DNA of 64,000 bases from Diplolepis rosae (GCA_030998225.1 JAPYXD010000262.1:620001-684000); one strand, 5' to 3'; counted from the stretch's first letter, positions 1 through 11,645 are shown. Program-made: numbers and translations. The notes: generated by a model not told the origin, from the letters alone.

Positions 1-686
1 TGATAAAAAGAGACCGAGGCACGAGTTTGATTGGAGCCAGCTTTGTTTTCTCTAAATCGTATTTTTCTGGTTTCAGTTTATAAAATAATATATATTCTCA
101 TTCGATATTATGTCCGTTTGATTTCTAATCGTAATTATGATTTATGTAATTCCATTCTTGTGTGAAAGTGTGTATGTCTCCATAAAAGGGGATACGAAGG
201 ATAAAGAAAGGAGACGCACGGATTATAAATTTTTTTCATGGCTTAGCCTTTTAAAATTTGTAAACTATTTTTAATTCTTCTTACAATTTTTAGTCGGATT
301 CATCTAAGTATATACGCTTGAACTTTTCTTTTTATGAATTTTTCTCGTATCCTAGATATAGGAACGAAGTTCAGGAATCTTTCATGGAATCATTTATTCC
401 GTATTCTATAATTTCCATCTGAGTACGTACCCGATTTTTTCTTATGGGGATTGGAAATTCTCAATACTTTTTGCAAGCCTCTTTACCGCGCAGGATATTC
501 CAATTTTTTTTAATTAAGCTCAAGGCTATGAGCCAGAGACCTGGTGACTCTATTCCTACCTTACCAGCTTCTTATAGTTTATATTATTTTATTTTCACGC
601 AAAATGAGATACTGGGATAAAAATTTGTGAAATCAAGGAAAATACATTCTATCAAATAAATACCGGGAACCGTTCAATAAAACACA

Positions 687-1030
687 AAATATTAATTCAA
701 TCTTAAAGTGACATGCTTGATAACATGTCTAGTATTATATTGACCCGAATTCATAGAATTTTTGTTAATTTCTTGTTATTTTGGCATAGGGTCAGTTTCA
801 TCTTTTTTTATTTGATTAAAAATATCACTATTAGATGTGAAAATACGCAAAAAGAAAGATAGGCAAACGTTTCGGCCACATATGGGGGCCCTCTTCAGTG
901 CCATAAATTCAAAGATTAATTCAAAATTTCTGTAGAACATTAGAATATAGAAAATAATTAAATTAGGAATTATCACGGAATTCAAAAACTTATCTTATAG
1001 CTTGAAATTCAAAATGAAGTAGTCCAGTAT
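687..1030 (-). mobile_element. Penelope-like retroelement terminal fragment, copy 1
   Basis: Reverse-oriented copy of a family also present at 1637-1915, 4050-4450 and 36585-36935. Copies 1 and 2 lie head to head and share about 250 bp at high identity. The family starts near ACTGGACTACTTCATTTTGA, carries a hammerhead-like core in the middle and ends in an A-rich tail followed by CCCTATGCCAAAATAA. The outer end here includes AAAGTGACATGCTTGATAAC, which recurs inverted at 1269-1287 and, in diverged form, at 36905-36930. Assignment to Penelope-like elements is inferred from the ribozyme core and the inverted, 5'-truncated copy arrangement. No reverse transcriptase is present. Confidence 0.55.
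862..902 (-). ncRNA. hammerhead-ribozyme-like core, copy 1
   Basis: Read on the minus strand: stem I strand GGCA, the conserved CTGAAGA box, stem II GGCC/GGCC closed by a loop CCCATATGT, the GAAA box, a minimal stem III (AC/GT) and the returning stem I strand TGCC. This order and spacing is that of a type I hammerhead with a tiny stem III, as described for Penelope-like elements. Activity was not tested. Confidence 0.6.
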
Positions 1031-1636
1031 GCAGCATCATGAATTGAAAAAATATCTAGAGTTCACTGTGAATAAAAAACCGGATAAATGAAAAAAACAT
1101 AACAAATTTTGCACACGAACCGACCGGAATTTTTTAGAAAATTTTATTATTAAGCCAAATTGGTTATCAATGGCAAAACGCGAACATATTTTACATTTTT
1201 TAAAACTTTGCGGTGAAGACTTTGTTACCGGAGTCTCTCACAGAATGATCTGAACTGTTTTAAAAACCGATGTTATCAAGCATGTCACTTTAAAATTTAA
1301 AAATGGCAAATAACTATAAAGCTAGAATATATCGCAGTTCTGACCATTTTCAGAACTAGTTAAATTTAATAATACTTTCAGATGTGATACATAATATCAC
1401 GAATATGTAAATTGCATTTTTTTAATTAATTTTTAAAGATAAATTTATTACAATTTTTTAAAACATCAGAATAAATCTAAATGCGAAATAAACAACATTC
1501 AATTTTTTTATTCGGTGCATGCTCAAATAATATTGACTAAAATTTTAAAAAATATGGATATTATAGTAAGCTTGCAAATTCAGTGTTAAATGGATTGTCC
1601 GTGAAGCTGATATATAAAATCATTTTCTTGAAAAAT

Positions 1637-1915
1637 ACTGGACTACTTCATTTTGAATTTCAAGCTATAAGATAAGTTTTTGAATTCCGTGATAATTCCT
1701 AATTTAATTATTTTCTATATTCTAATGTTCTACAGAAATTTTGAATTAATCTTTGAATTTATGGCACTGAAGAGGGCCCCCATATGTGGCCGAAACGTTT
1801 GCCTATCTTTCTTTTTGCGTATTTTCACATCTAATAGTGATATTTTTAATCAAATAAAAAAAGATGAAACTGACCCTATGCCAAAATAACAAGAAATTAA
1901 CAAAAATTAATTCAA
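1637..1915 (+). mobile_element. Penelope-like retroelement terminal fragment, copy 2
   Basis: Plus-strand copy, inverted relative to copy 1. It opens with the ACTGGACTAC head, has the ribozyme-like core at 1763-1803, and ends after the CCCTATGCCAAAATAA tail. The same 69-codon open frame occurs in both copies only because the DNA is repeated; it shows no protein family signature. Confidence 0.55.
1763..1803 (+). ncRNA. hammerhead-ribozyme-like core, copy 2
   Basis: Same 41-nt arrangement as copy 1, with all core boxes (CTGAAGA and GAAA) intact, GGCC/GGCC stem II, and stem I pairing GGCA with TGCC. Predicted cleavage would follow the GTT after GAAAC. Confidence 0.62.
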
Positions 1916-1924
1916 ACATTTAAA

Positions 1925-2450
1925 TTAATTTTGTCGGCTTCAAAATAGACCTCATTTGCTACGCTACACTTATGCCAACGAATAATTCAGTCGTGAAAAC
2001 AGTTCTCATAGGCACTTGCCGGTATGGCCTTCAGCTTCTTCTGCGAATTATGTATTACGACTTCAATGGACTCTAAACGTCTTTTACGAAGTGGTAATTT
2101 GACTTTGGAGAACATTATCGTGGTACAAAATCTAAGAATTGTTCTTCAATAGAACTGGCCTTTTGTGATATTCACTTTTTTGATATATTAGTCAGTCGAA
2201 GACATTGAAGATCGACGGGAACGAGGCGAGTCTTCAATCATTTCTCGGCCTTCTTTGAATGCTTTGTACTACTTGTACGCTCGTGTTCTCGATAAAGTTG
2301 ACTTTTTGTTCGAGATTTTTATTGATTGTAAAAATCGCAGAGCACACTTAAGGTCGACTAACTCTACCGAGAGTTGTAAATAAGCTGGTAGACAAATCGT
2401 GCCAAGACTCTACGTGATAATTGGTACATTGGTACCAACTTACATCAAAA
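1925..2450 (-). pseudogene. internally deleted mariner transposase relic
   Basis: Read on the minus strand, 2195-2345 gives a broken match to the N-terminal mariner segment: a TRAYK-stop-YKAFKEG stretch followed by IEDSPRSRR. Then 1930-2105 gives the C-terminal segment, with FSKVKLPLR, a KKLKAIP-like stretch and RWHKC. The catalytic middle is missing, so the two ends are nearly joined, and in-frame stops are present. This looks like an internally deleted, dead mariner copy of the type frequent in insects. Precise TIRs were not resolved. Confidence 0.6.
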
Positions 2451-2574
2451 CAAATTTTGTTCTAAAAAAAAGGTTTAAAAATAAATAAATCCCATTATTT
2501 ATTTGACAAAATGTATACTAAGATAGGCCTGTTTGATCGCAAATATTTATAATTATGAATATTTTCAAATTAGA

Positions 2575-2670
2575 TGGTTGAGTTCGAAATTTTTGCCACT
2601 GCCTACATTATCGGAGGATCATTAGTAAATCATTAGTCGCGTATCAGATAGGATATGTCGCCGACATATT
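2575..2670. repeat. dispersed repeat, partner at 62345-62436
   Basis: About 90 bp here matches 62345-62436 in inverted orientation, sharing TTTTTGCC, GCCTACA, ATCATTAGTCGCG and TCAGATAGGAT blocks. This copy has a short internal duplication of ATCATTAGT. The family was not identified. Confidence 0.5.
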
Positions 2671-3769
2671 TTTTTTAATGAAAGTAATTTTATAATTATA
2701 TAAATTTATGACCAAACAGAGCTATCTTAGTACATTTTATTTACTTTCACAAATTTCTAACTCGGTGTCTCATTCTGCATAGAAATAGGTCTACGTAAAT
2801 TGAAATGCCAGTAAGGTAAATTTAAATCTATTTAAATTTTATTTTTATTACATATAATCACTTTTGTTCAGCCTTGCATTTCGAGCAGATTTCTGACTAC
2901 ACGAGGAGCCAGCAAAGACGTGGTTTTGTTGAAGTTAGTGTTTCAAGAAGAAACTTACAATATTACTTGTTTAACTGGCTCCGAAGAAAAATTTTCGACT
3001 TGAGGATCAAACTATCGTGTGGTAACGCGAGGGAATAAGGTATTATTTACATAATATGTACCAACTAAGTAATTTATTCCTATTAGAAGCGAGTCGCAAA
3101 ATTAAATTACTGTTTTTATGCTGATTGATGTCTTACATAATAGGATAACACGTTTCTCTCTTTTTGGTTCATTTGTACTTAAAAATTAAATACATCTATA
3201 TTAAAAACCATCTGTATTGTACAAAAGCTATTTTTTTTTAAATCACAAAGTCGATAATTTTTTCCACATCGGATTTAATATTTTATTTAATAGCTATTGA
3301 TGAATAAAAACTTATATTAAAATTATTCTGGTGCAAAATCATTTTTTAGAAATATTCTTTAAAAATTAAGTTTTTACCATATATTTAGTGCCAATGTTTA
3401 GCTTTCGCTAAACAATGAAGCCATTTGAATTTAAGTTTTCATTATATGTTCAGGCCTATATCTAATTGGAAGGCATAGAATGGAATTGGACGTTTCATTA
3501 AGTGCCTTTAAATGCGAAACAATTTCGTTTTTGACATAAAAGCATTATATGGCATTGAATGATTTCTGCTTTTTAATTACAAAATTGTGTAATAAGCATT
3601 GTATTGCACTTAACTGAAAACAGCATTAAATGGCATATTGACTCAGATCAATCTTTACTTAGTGAAAAGCTTTAAATATAGCATTTAAGTTGGAAGGTCG
3701 ATAAACGGCATTAAATAGCATCAACTATTTATTTTTATACGCATTCAAAAAGAATAAAATGAGACAACC
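2671..3769. other. AT-rich gap with iterated GCATTAAATGG-like words
   Basis: No convincing coding frame. From about 3480 to 3725 the words GCATTAAATGG, GCATTGAATG and GGCATT recur irregularly, and similar words return at 4730-4850, suggesting a decayed repeat. Confidence 0.35.
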
Positions 3770-3850
3770 CAATGGGCACACGATATTAGAAACGTTCCTG
3801 GAACGTTTGTAGAATGTTACATAAACGTTTCTAATATCGTGTGGCCATTG
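3770..3850. repeat. short palindromic repeat
   Basis: Arms CACACGATATTAGAAACGTT (from 3776) and its reverse complement (ending near 3842) flank a short loop. The match continues outwards as CAATGGGC versus GGCCATTG. Probably a small fold-back element. Confidence 0.6.
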
Positions 3851-4049
3851 AGAAGCTTCATACAATAAAGTGCATCCAATGGCATTCCGGATAAAAACGG
3901 AATTGTTTCACATTTAAAGGCGTTTGAGCGGCAAGCGAAAATTGCATGAAAAAGTTCGCTCTAATTCTTCCCATTAATTCCTGTCTGCTATTTAGAAGTA
4001 TTCAGGTTCTGAATATATTCTCTACGATTTTTATATATATATAGTTTTA

Positions 4050-4450
4050 TCCAAAATCTCTGTAAATGATTAGAATATAGGAGATAATTAAAATGAATAT
4101 TATCGTATAAATAAAAAACTTATCTCATAGCTTGCAATTCAAAATGAAGTAGTCCAGTAATTCTCAATTTGTGCTCCTGCTTACTGGACTACTTCATTTT
4201 GAATTGCAAGCTATAAGATAAGTTTTTTATTTATATGATAATCCTTATTTTAATTATATCCTATATTCTAATCATTTACAAAGATTTTGGATTAAACTAT
4301 GAATTTATGGCACTGAAGAGGGCCCCCATATGTGGCCGAAACGTTTTCCTTTCTTTCTTTTTGCGCATTTTTACATCTAATAGTGAAAATTTTAATAAGA
4401 GAAAATAAGGAGTAACTGACCCTATGCCAAAATAACGAGAAATTATAATT
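4050..4450 (+). mobile_element. Penelope-like retroelement fragment, copy 3, with inverted head
   Basis: A plus-strand copy starts near 4185 with ACTGGACTACTTCATTTTGA. It is preceded by an inverted partial copy (4056-4160), so the unit is a hairpin about a 30-bp loop. Inverted 5' extensions of this kind are common in Penelope-like insertions. The tail CCCTATGCCAAAATAA is present at the 3' side. Confidence 0.55.
4309..4349 (+). ncRNA. hammerhead-ribozyme-like core, copy 3 (stem I damaged)
   Basis: CTGAAGA, the GGCC/GGCC stem II and GAAA are intact, but the returning strand reads TTCC instead of TGCC, weakening stem I. Likely less active or inactive. Confidence 0.55.
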
Positions 4451-4499
4451 CTGTGGTGAAATTTGGAATAGAAGACGTAGGAATAAATACAATAATTTT

Positions 4500-5300
4500 A
4501 TTTTTTAGCGCTGTGGTTCACCATTTGCAGAAGTGAGATAAAAGTAGTTGTGTCTCACGCCAACCAATAGTCAACCTTGACGGTGGAGACGTCTAGTCTC
4601 CATGTGTGAACCACTGCACTGCCTTCAGTGACAGGTATACGATGTTTTTCTAGTTTTTATCGCTGAAAAATGAATTTATTGTATTTATTCCTACACCTTC
4701 TAATTCAAATTTTGCCACTGAATCATAATTTCAATGCCTTAAATGCTTTTTTTCTCGTTCTTAGCCATAATAATGCGAAGTAAAAGAATGGTCAGAGTAT
4801 TCTCTGACCGTTCTCTCAACCGGGTCCGCTAGGGATTCAATGCCATTTAACTATTTCTTCGTCAATTGGCAAGCCTCAACAACTCAAAAATAAATTTTTC
4901 TACTCAATAGATTATTAATTAAAATGCATCAGGGTTCAAAAATAAAATTATAAGATGTTAACCCTATTGTAAAATATGACATCATATACAATGTCGTAAC
5001 CCCAGCGAACTGGCTGAACGCTAGGTTACACTGTAGTGTAAACCTATCGTAAACCTAGCGTAAAGTAGCATTATAACTCATGAATGAGGCCAAATAAATA
5101 ATTAACATGTTTTTATCCTTATTCTACGTTAAAAAGAACGTTAGCTGATAACTGAAATATGCAATAATTTTATATATTAACACTAAAAATTAAAAAAACA
5201 TAATACCTGTCATTAAAGGCAGTACAGTGGTTCATCACTTTCCATGTCTTCACTGTCTGGATTGACTATTTGTTAGAGTGAGACGAAAGTATAGTTGTGT
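4500..5300. repeat. inverted-repeat fragments
   Basis: AGTTGTGTCTCAC at about 4547 and again near 5293, the words GTGGTTCA and GGTGGAGAC, and a small hairpin at 5017-5064 (CGCTAGGTT and partner) indicate decayed fold-back repeats related to those at 5300-7150. No gene seen. Confidence 0.4.
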
Positions 5301-5994
5301 CTCACTCACGAAGGAATAATAAGGAGACCTATCTCCAAGTAAGCGACTTGACAGGAGCAATGGCACGGTAATGGTGCATTTATACCTCTGTCTGCCTGAC
5401 CGGTGCGGATAGAAAATACATAAGAGTAAAGGAGACAGACAGTGTACAATTGGACAAAAAGAAAACGTCTGTTTTTTTTGCTCTTATGTATTTTCTGTCC
5501 ACACCGGTCAGGCAGACAAAGGTATAAATGCACCATAGGTGCCCAGCTTATAAGTTGAAAGTAGTCGAAAGGAGTGCGCAGTTGTCCTCTTCTTACTCAC
5601 AGGAAAATGTGCAAGTGAGACGAACTTGTCAAATTGATCTAAGCCAGAGTGGTTATGTTGATTGACTTTTCGATCATTTGCAAGCGGCAGATATTTGTTC
5701 AATTTCAATTTAGATTTAAAAAAAAGAAATTATTACCTCAGGACTTCTATAAAGATGAAGGAATTCATTACAAAAGTGGTAAGTACGTATCAAATATGTT
5801 TACGCTCCGAAAAATAAAAACTTTACAATGAAATTACATTACTTCCATCATTCCTTTATCACGTTACAATTTCAAAAGGTACTTACGTTTTTCCATCCCA
5901 AAATTTATTCACAAATCTTTCACAAATGCTATAAACAAACTATAAATATAAAATATTGTTTATTTTTTTTTTTGCATATGATGCGATCAAAATA

Positions 5995-6315
5995 TCAACA
6001 TAATAGTATATTACATTACAAGGGGCGAAACACAGCGATTGCAAACGAGTGTGAAGTTTGCTGCCCGAGCGAAGCGAGGGCTGCAGCCACACGAGTTGCA
6101 GTCGCCGTGTTTTGTTTCGAGTAATGTATACTATTTTTCATAGCAACTGTTTTGAGAATTTGATTTTCGGTACCTGTAAAGCGGGACGAAAGTGCGGTTT
6201 GCAACCCTACCTTTAAAGTTTCGCCCCTAGGGTTGAAAATCGCAGTTTCGTCCCGCTTCGCAGGTACCGAAAATCAGATTTTCGAAAGAGGCGCTATGAA
6301 AAAATCCTTTCTGGC
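5995..6315. repeat. palindromic repeat, same family as 62850-63360
   Basis: Contains GAAACACAGCGATTGCAA, TTTTGTTTCGAGTAATG, TTTTCGGTACCTGTA and GCGCTATGAAAAA, all repeated at 62850-63360. A GC-rich inner hairpin (GCGGGACGAAA with TTTCGTCCCGC) sits at 6180-6262. Confidence 0.55.
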
Positions 6316-6342
6316 TTAGATCAATTTGACAAGTTCGTCTCA

Positions 6343-6490
6343 AGGTGAAATCCGATGACAACGGAAAACGCAAAGCAGAAAACGAACAGTCAATTACAGA
6401 AGAGCTCTAAAAAGAAAGAAATCTAAAGATCTTCTGTAATTGGCTGTCCGTTTTCTGCTTTGCGTTTTCTGTTGTCATCGGATTTCACCT
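6343..6490. repeat. near-perfect hairpin
   Basis: Arms of about 60 bp, starting GGTGAAATCCGATGACAACG and ending with the inverse, with a loop of roughly 25 bases. It is nested in the larger inverted repeat. A transcript would fold into one long duplex. Confidence 0.65.
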
Positions 6491-6700
6491 TCACTCGCAA
6501 ATTTTCCCGTGAGTAAGAAGAGGACAACTGCGCACTCCTTTCCACTTGTTTCAACTTAGAAGCCGGGCACTTACTGCGCCGTTGCTCCTGCCAGATTCGG
6601 AAAAGTTTCCCATGGCAGTTTGGTCTCCTTATTATTCCTTCGTGGTCTCACTCCAACAATGGTCAACTTTAAAGTAGGAATTACACCTCTGCATGCAGGC

Positions 6701-6990
6701 CATGGAGACTAGATATAAGGAGACCAATCTCCATATATCCATTCCCGAAATGAAGTTCTGCCAAGTACATAGTTACAAAACTTCCCAATGAGGGCATGTG
6801 TGTTCCCTGGGTGCAAAATGGCGACGTCTAATACACGATGCTTATAAACCGTGGATGCCGCCATTTTGCACTCAGGGAACACACGTGCCCTCATCGGGAA
6901 GTTTCCTAACTAAGTACTTGGCAGAGCATCATTTCGTGTTTTGTGAAGTACGGCCATAAGAGATTGGTCTCCTTATATCTAGTCTCCATG
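6701..6990. repeat. palindromic element, long arms
   Basis: CATGGAGACTAGATATAAGG at 6701 is matched inverted at 6971-6990. Arms run inward through GAGACCAATCTC, CTTGGCAGA-like and CCCTCATCGGGAAG blocks to a central loop near 6835-6850. Arms are about 120-130 bp with some mismatches. Confidence 0.6.
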
Positions 6991-7002
6991 ATGGAGGCAT
7001 TA

Positions 7003-7099
7003 TGCATGCAGGTTACCATGGTAACATATTAATGGGAAAGAAACAGGAAAATTGGCAGTCTCTTTCTCTCTTGTATGTTACCATGGTAACCTGCATGCA
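7003..7099. repeat. small palindrome
   Basis: TGCATGCAGGTTACCATGGT and its inverse, 25-bp arms around a loop of about 47 bases. It lies inside an outer inverted pair, TAGGAATTACACCTCTGCAT (6674-6693) with its diverged inverse (7094-7118). Confidence 0.65.
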
Positions 7100-7179
7100 G
7101 AGGTTTAATTCCTCCTTAACGGTGGAGACCACGAAGTAGTATAAGGAGGCCGAATTTATGTACAAACTTGATCCGAAAT

Positions 7180-7305
7180 CGGTTGCAGTGATTGTACAAT
7201 AAGTGACAAGCTCGAAGAAATGCAACCAATTTTAAGTCTGAATCGCATGCGCACATCTCTAAATCTATCTGTTTCTCTTGGCAGAGAATCTTAAAGTAAG
7301 AAAAG
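7180..7305. repeat. left arm of 3.2 kb-spaced inverted repeat
   Basis: About 120 bp matches 10388-10512 inverted: GTACAATAAGTGACAAGCTC, GAATCGCATGCGCACATCT and GCAGAGAATCTTAAAGT blocks. The interval between holds an open frame fragment, a palindromic element (7844-8213) and a TIR element (8802-10126), so these may be the ends of one host element with later insertions. Confidence 0.5.
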
Positions 7306-7379
7306 TGTGATATATAAATACGTAAATAGTGTTTTGCAAAATCTTCAATAGACCTTTTCATCTTGAATAGGAAGTTGAT

Positions 7380-7622
7380 GTGCGCAAACGCGGCTGCCAT
7401 GGCACTTCCCGCGAAATTCATAAATTAGGTCATATTTTGGATATCGACATGTGTGCTGCAAGTGTACCTTATTCAAAAATAAATTTAAAGGAGAAAGATG
7501 TACCGGGTGCAATATTGCCACATAGAAAAGTGGAAAGCAACAGCAGTGAACAACTGCGAAGGTGGCTGAGTTGTCGAAAACAACTGACTACAGGAAGAAA
7601 ACACGATTTAATTGCAAGGTGA
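7380..7622 (+). pseudogene. transposon-type ORF fragment with SAP-like motif
   Basis: An 80-codon open frame. Its C-terminal part contains LRRWLSCRKQ, then TTGRKHDLIAR, which resembles the short SAP-like helix-turn-helix (LKRWL.CRG....GKK.ELI.RV) found in proteins of several insect transposons, often with YqaJ-type nucleases. The frame starts at a GTG-type codon and no nuclease domain follows, so this is at best an N-terminal fragment. Family assignment is tentative. Confidence 0.35.
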
Positions 7623-7843
7623 GAGGTTATGCTTTCATGATGCGTGATGTATGCTTTCTTATGTAAATATTCTATGAAAAATAATGTAATAATATAAAAA
7701 GTTTAAAAATCAGATTAGCACTTGTAGTTTTAATGATAAAAAGTAGTATAGTTGAACTAATATCTACTTTTTTTATGAAAATGGTGAAGTATTTAATTGT
7801 TAATTAGAAGGCGTTAGGTGATGTGGAAATTTATATTTAATGA

Positions 7844-8213
7844 CCCTATTGAAAAATCCTATGTAGGATACCACATAAGAACTTACATAAGATCTTACAT
7901 AAGATCCTATGTATTTTAAAGTAATAATTTTCAACTTTACATTCTAATTCAAAATTTTCTAAATAATCTGATCTATATTATTTTCTTTTTATAATAAAAA
8001 ATATCGTTAAAATGTATTTAGTAACTCATTAATGAAATTCTGCTGCTAGCATCCTGATAGATCAGATTATTCAGAAAATTGTGAATTAGAATGTAAAGTC
8101 GAAAATTATTACTTTAAAATACATAGGATCTTATATAAGATCTTACACAGGATCTTATGTAAGATCCTATATGAGATCCTATGTGGTATCCTACATAGAA
8201 ATTTTCAATGGGG
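7844..8213. mobile_element. palindromic element with TAAGATCTTA-type repeats
   Basis: The left end CCCTATTGAAAAATCCTATG is matched at the right end (inverse near 8190-8213). Both arms contain iterated words ACATAAGATCTTACATAAGA and ATAAGATCTTAC, and share an AATAATTTTCAACTTTACA block. The loop is about 60-100 bases. No coding content. Confidence 0.6.
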
Positions 8214-8801
8214 GAGTTATAATAAAGAAAAATTATTTGTTATAAAATTTTCTGAAGAAATATACTCTGTATATATATGTAACGCTGCCTTTTCTCGAAG
8301 ATAAATGTTCAAATAAAAAAATAATTATTTCCAAACAAATAATATTTGTACGTATTGTTTCGTATTACTGCCTGTTGGTTTCGTTTTATTGTGCAAATTA
8401 ATCGTTTAAAGAGAAAGAAGTTGATATATTTTTGATTTAATACAGATATTTTTACGAATGTGAGAAATAAGATAAAATGACAGTAACATAAAGAAGTTGA
8501 TGACGAAACTTCGATTTTGGTTTGAGAATATGGCAACCTTAAATTATATTTTCACACAATTTGAAGTTAAGTTATCAAGTTTGTAAATACATTTTTTTTT
8601 ACTCACTTTTCTACTTAAACTTTATAAAATTATTTTTTAAGTAATATTATTGCCAATTCGTAATGTACTTTGCACTGAAATGACCTAATCTTCACCGGAA
8701 CTTGAATTATTCGAGACGCATGCGCACCAAAAAATATTCAAGATGAAAAGGTCTATTAAAAAATGAATAAATTGTGAACATTCAAGCCAGAAGTAAGTAT
8801 A

Positions 8802-10126
8802 GGGGAGAAGCGGCGAAATTGGCACGTCGTCTAAATTGGCGCACCCTATTTTTCAGAAAATGATAACATTACAAAAAATAAAAATAGTTCTATCGTGTGC
8901 ATTCTTGTATGATATGTATTTGATAGAAAACATTATAAAAATCTAATTGCTCAATACAGTTTTATTGCGATTAATCGTTTTTTGGCATAATGGTTATGTT
9001 CGAAGCCATTGAGTTAAATCGTTAAATAATAGTAATTCAAGGTGAATTAGATTAATGCAACGATTTTATAATCTTTGATATTTAATCTTACGATTAGGAT
9101 AGAATATTTGTATGAAAAATAAGCATTTTACGTAAAAAGTATTTAATTAATGAACTATACACTTGCGGCAAAATTGGCGCATACGAGATTCAAATCAGAG
9201 GCGAAGTTGGCACACGTGTTGTGTTTCTAGAAACCGGTGACTGAAGTCAAGTGCTCGGATGTTTATGATTGAAAATATAAAGAAGATAGTAAGAACACAA
9301 TTATTAATATATAGATATATACATTTGAATGTTGCTGGACTTTTCTGCTAATCTTTTTCTTAAGATTTTTTGTGACATGGGAGGTAATGTGGTTCGTAAA
9401 ACTGATGTAACGACTTTGTAAGGTTATATTCATTTGAACAATCAGTGGTTAAATTTTTTTTTAAGTTTGAGGTATTAAGGCATTTTAAAAGCGATTTTTA
9501 ATAATTAATTTGCAGTGTGACAGTGTTTTGAAAGTTTTCTCGATTTTAAGATGTGAAAGCAATGTAAGTAAAAAATTTGTATTTTTGATTGATTGTTTCT
9601 ATTATTTATAAGTCTTCTAAAGTTAATAATTGTATATACTTCTGATTACAAATTCAAATAATTCTCTATAGAAATGATTTCAATTTGAATATTCACTTAA
9701 ATATCCACAATTTCCAGTATTTTATTGTACAAATATAAAATATATTTTAACTTTGGCTGGTTTATGTGAATAAAGGTATAAAAAACTTCACATATCTTGA
9801 TATACTATCTCAAATTTAGTTTCAAATTATAACTACCTCTTTTCATCAACCTTTGCTACTGAAATGTAATTCTAAATCTATGAAAATATAACTAATACGT
9901 GGCAAGAGAAGATTATAATATTAGTGCGTCAATTGACGCAGGTGCAGTCCTTCGGAAATCTGAATAAAAACCTGCTTTAATAATTTTCAATGCAATCTTT
10001 ATCCATTGGAAAGTATAGAAAAGATATCCAGCTATTAAATAAATATTTTTTCATAATTTTTAGTCATATACTTTCTTTTTAAACTCGCACTTTCTATTAG
10101 ATGCGCCAATTTCGCTGCTTCTCCCC
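8802..10126. mobile_element. 1.3 kb non-autonomous TIR element with TA flanks
   Basis: The TIR GGGGAGAAGCGGCGAAATTG at 8802 is matched by its inverse ending CTCCCC at 10126; flanking dinucleotides are TA on both sides (8800-8801, 10127-10128), as for Tc1/mariner-type insertion. The word AAATTGGC followed by RCA recurs near both ends and near 9172-9210. Internal sequence has no long open frame, so it is non-autonomous or decayed. Confidence 0.65.
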
Positions 10127-10387
10127 TACTGTTAAATTGAGTAAGTAATTTTTAAATGTACCGTGGTGTAAATCACAAAGTAGTGTAAATAGAAATAAAA
10201 GTTAGAAGTTGAAGTTATAACTGGGTGCAATTAAAATATTTGAATGAAATATTCAATTGTTTGTATTCTTTTGAAACGAAGCACTCAGGACAAAAATTAC
10301 ATAAAAAAAAAAAAAATGAATAAATGAGAAATTGCACGCCGGTATTCAACCTCACTAACGGATTTATTTGTTCAAATGTGACATCAG

Positions 10388-10512
10388 ACTTTTCTCACTT
10401 TAAGATTCTCTGCTAAGAGAAAAAAATAGAGTTAAAGATGTGCGCATGCGATTCAGACTTAAAATTGGTTGCATTACTTCGAGCTTGTCACTTATTGTAC
10501 AGTCACTGCGAC
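10388..10512. repeat. right arm of inverted repeat pairing with 7180-7305
   Basis: Inverse of the 7180-7305 block; see that entry. The 300 bases downstream hold short reiterations of TACTACTAC and an AGTGTCGC word, and no gene. Confidence 0.5.
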
Positions 10513-11129
10513 AAATTCGAATGTATGGAGTTAGGTATACACCTATATACTACTACGGACCCTACGGACTACCTAGAGATCCTCGATCTCTACTACTACG
10601 GAAGCTTGTAGCCGCCAACCTGCCACAGTGTCGCTAGTTGTTGGTCTATTCCAGTCTAAGCGGCTTGTATTCGCCACTACCGACAGTGTCGCAAGTTTCT
10701 TCGGCTCTTCCGGTTTGCGACTCGCAAACCGGAAGGGCCGATTTGCTTATGCAACCTACGTGGCATGTTTTGTAGTGAAATGAAGCCAGGTAATTTCTAC
10801 TACTGCCTATATACTACTACTACACATGCCCTTGATTGGTATTGAGATAACCAAGTTGACATCACAGGCCATGTGGTAGGGATAGACTGTAAGTTAGGTT
10901 GGTCTTGGACGAAAGAAATATATGGGAATCATTGGGAAATTGATGAAACAAAATTTTCTAGCTTAAAAGTAAGTCATAAATTTATTAATAATTATATTTT
11001 TCAAGTGCAAAATTCATTTCTGCTTATTTTGAGTACCTACTTGTCGCTTGTCATTCTTTTGATTTTTTAATATAAAATAAAATGTCATAAATTTGTAGGT
11101 TATGATGACCGTTTGTTTTGAAAGATTTG

Positions 11130-11425
11130 AAGAATGTATCGATAAGCATGTTCTCGTTTTCAACACATTCTTCAAATCATGTCCGTGAAGTTAGCACTGC
11201 AACTATTAAAGATCGTACTTTTTATTTTTGGAATCGTTTGGTGGTCGTTTGGTGGTGGTTTTTAATGTTTGGTGGTTGAAAATAAAAAAAATATAAAATT
11301 TTGAAAATTGTAGTGCTAACTTCACGCTTGCACTACACTTTAATGTTTATCAAAAATTTGATGTCGAATCGTTTGGTGGTCGTTAGGTGGTGGCTTTTAT
11401 GTTTTGGTGGTCAAAATTAAAAAAG
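11130..11425. repeat. subterminal iterated GTTTGGTGG repeats, left arm
   Basis: Words such as CGTTTGGTGGTCGTTTGGTG, GGTGGTGGTTTTTAATGTTT and GTAGTGCTAACTTCACG recur as diverged tandem units. The right arm carries the mirror image with an extra unit (14725-15065). Confidence 0.6.
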
Positions 11426-11645
11426 ATACAGAATTTTATAATTTCACTAGCTTTGCACCTATATAACCTCTTTCGTGCTTATTTTGAACTTATTTTGTTT
11501 ATAGAAAATAGAATTACATTTTTTTTGTGGAAAAAGTTATCTTTTTCATCTGAAATTAATTAAGAATGTTTCAAGTATAATTATAATAATTATATTTATT
11601 TAAAACTTCTGATGTGATTATATATATATATGAGGGCATATAAAA

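Larger units (their letters stand above)
5303..6650. mobile_element. nested fold-back element cluster
   Basis: CGAAGGAATAATAAGGAGAC near 5308 is matched inverted near 6630-6650. Inside are further inverted pairs: CTGACCGGTG at 5397 with its partner at 5505, the block GGAGTGCGCAGTTGTCCTCT at 5570 with its inverse near 6520, and TTGATCTAAGCC at 5634 with its inverse near 6315. No transposase was recognised; open frames here are short and lie in repeats. Confidence 0.55.

Noticed and set aside
10873..11070. 65-codon frame, duplicated at 15217-15414, as a gene
   Set aside because: The duplication is due to the fold-back arms; no start context or domain supports a protein, though it is noted in the element entry.
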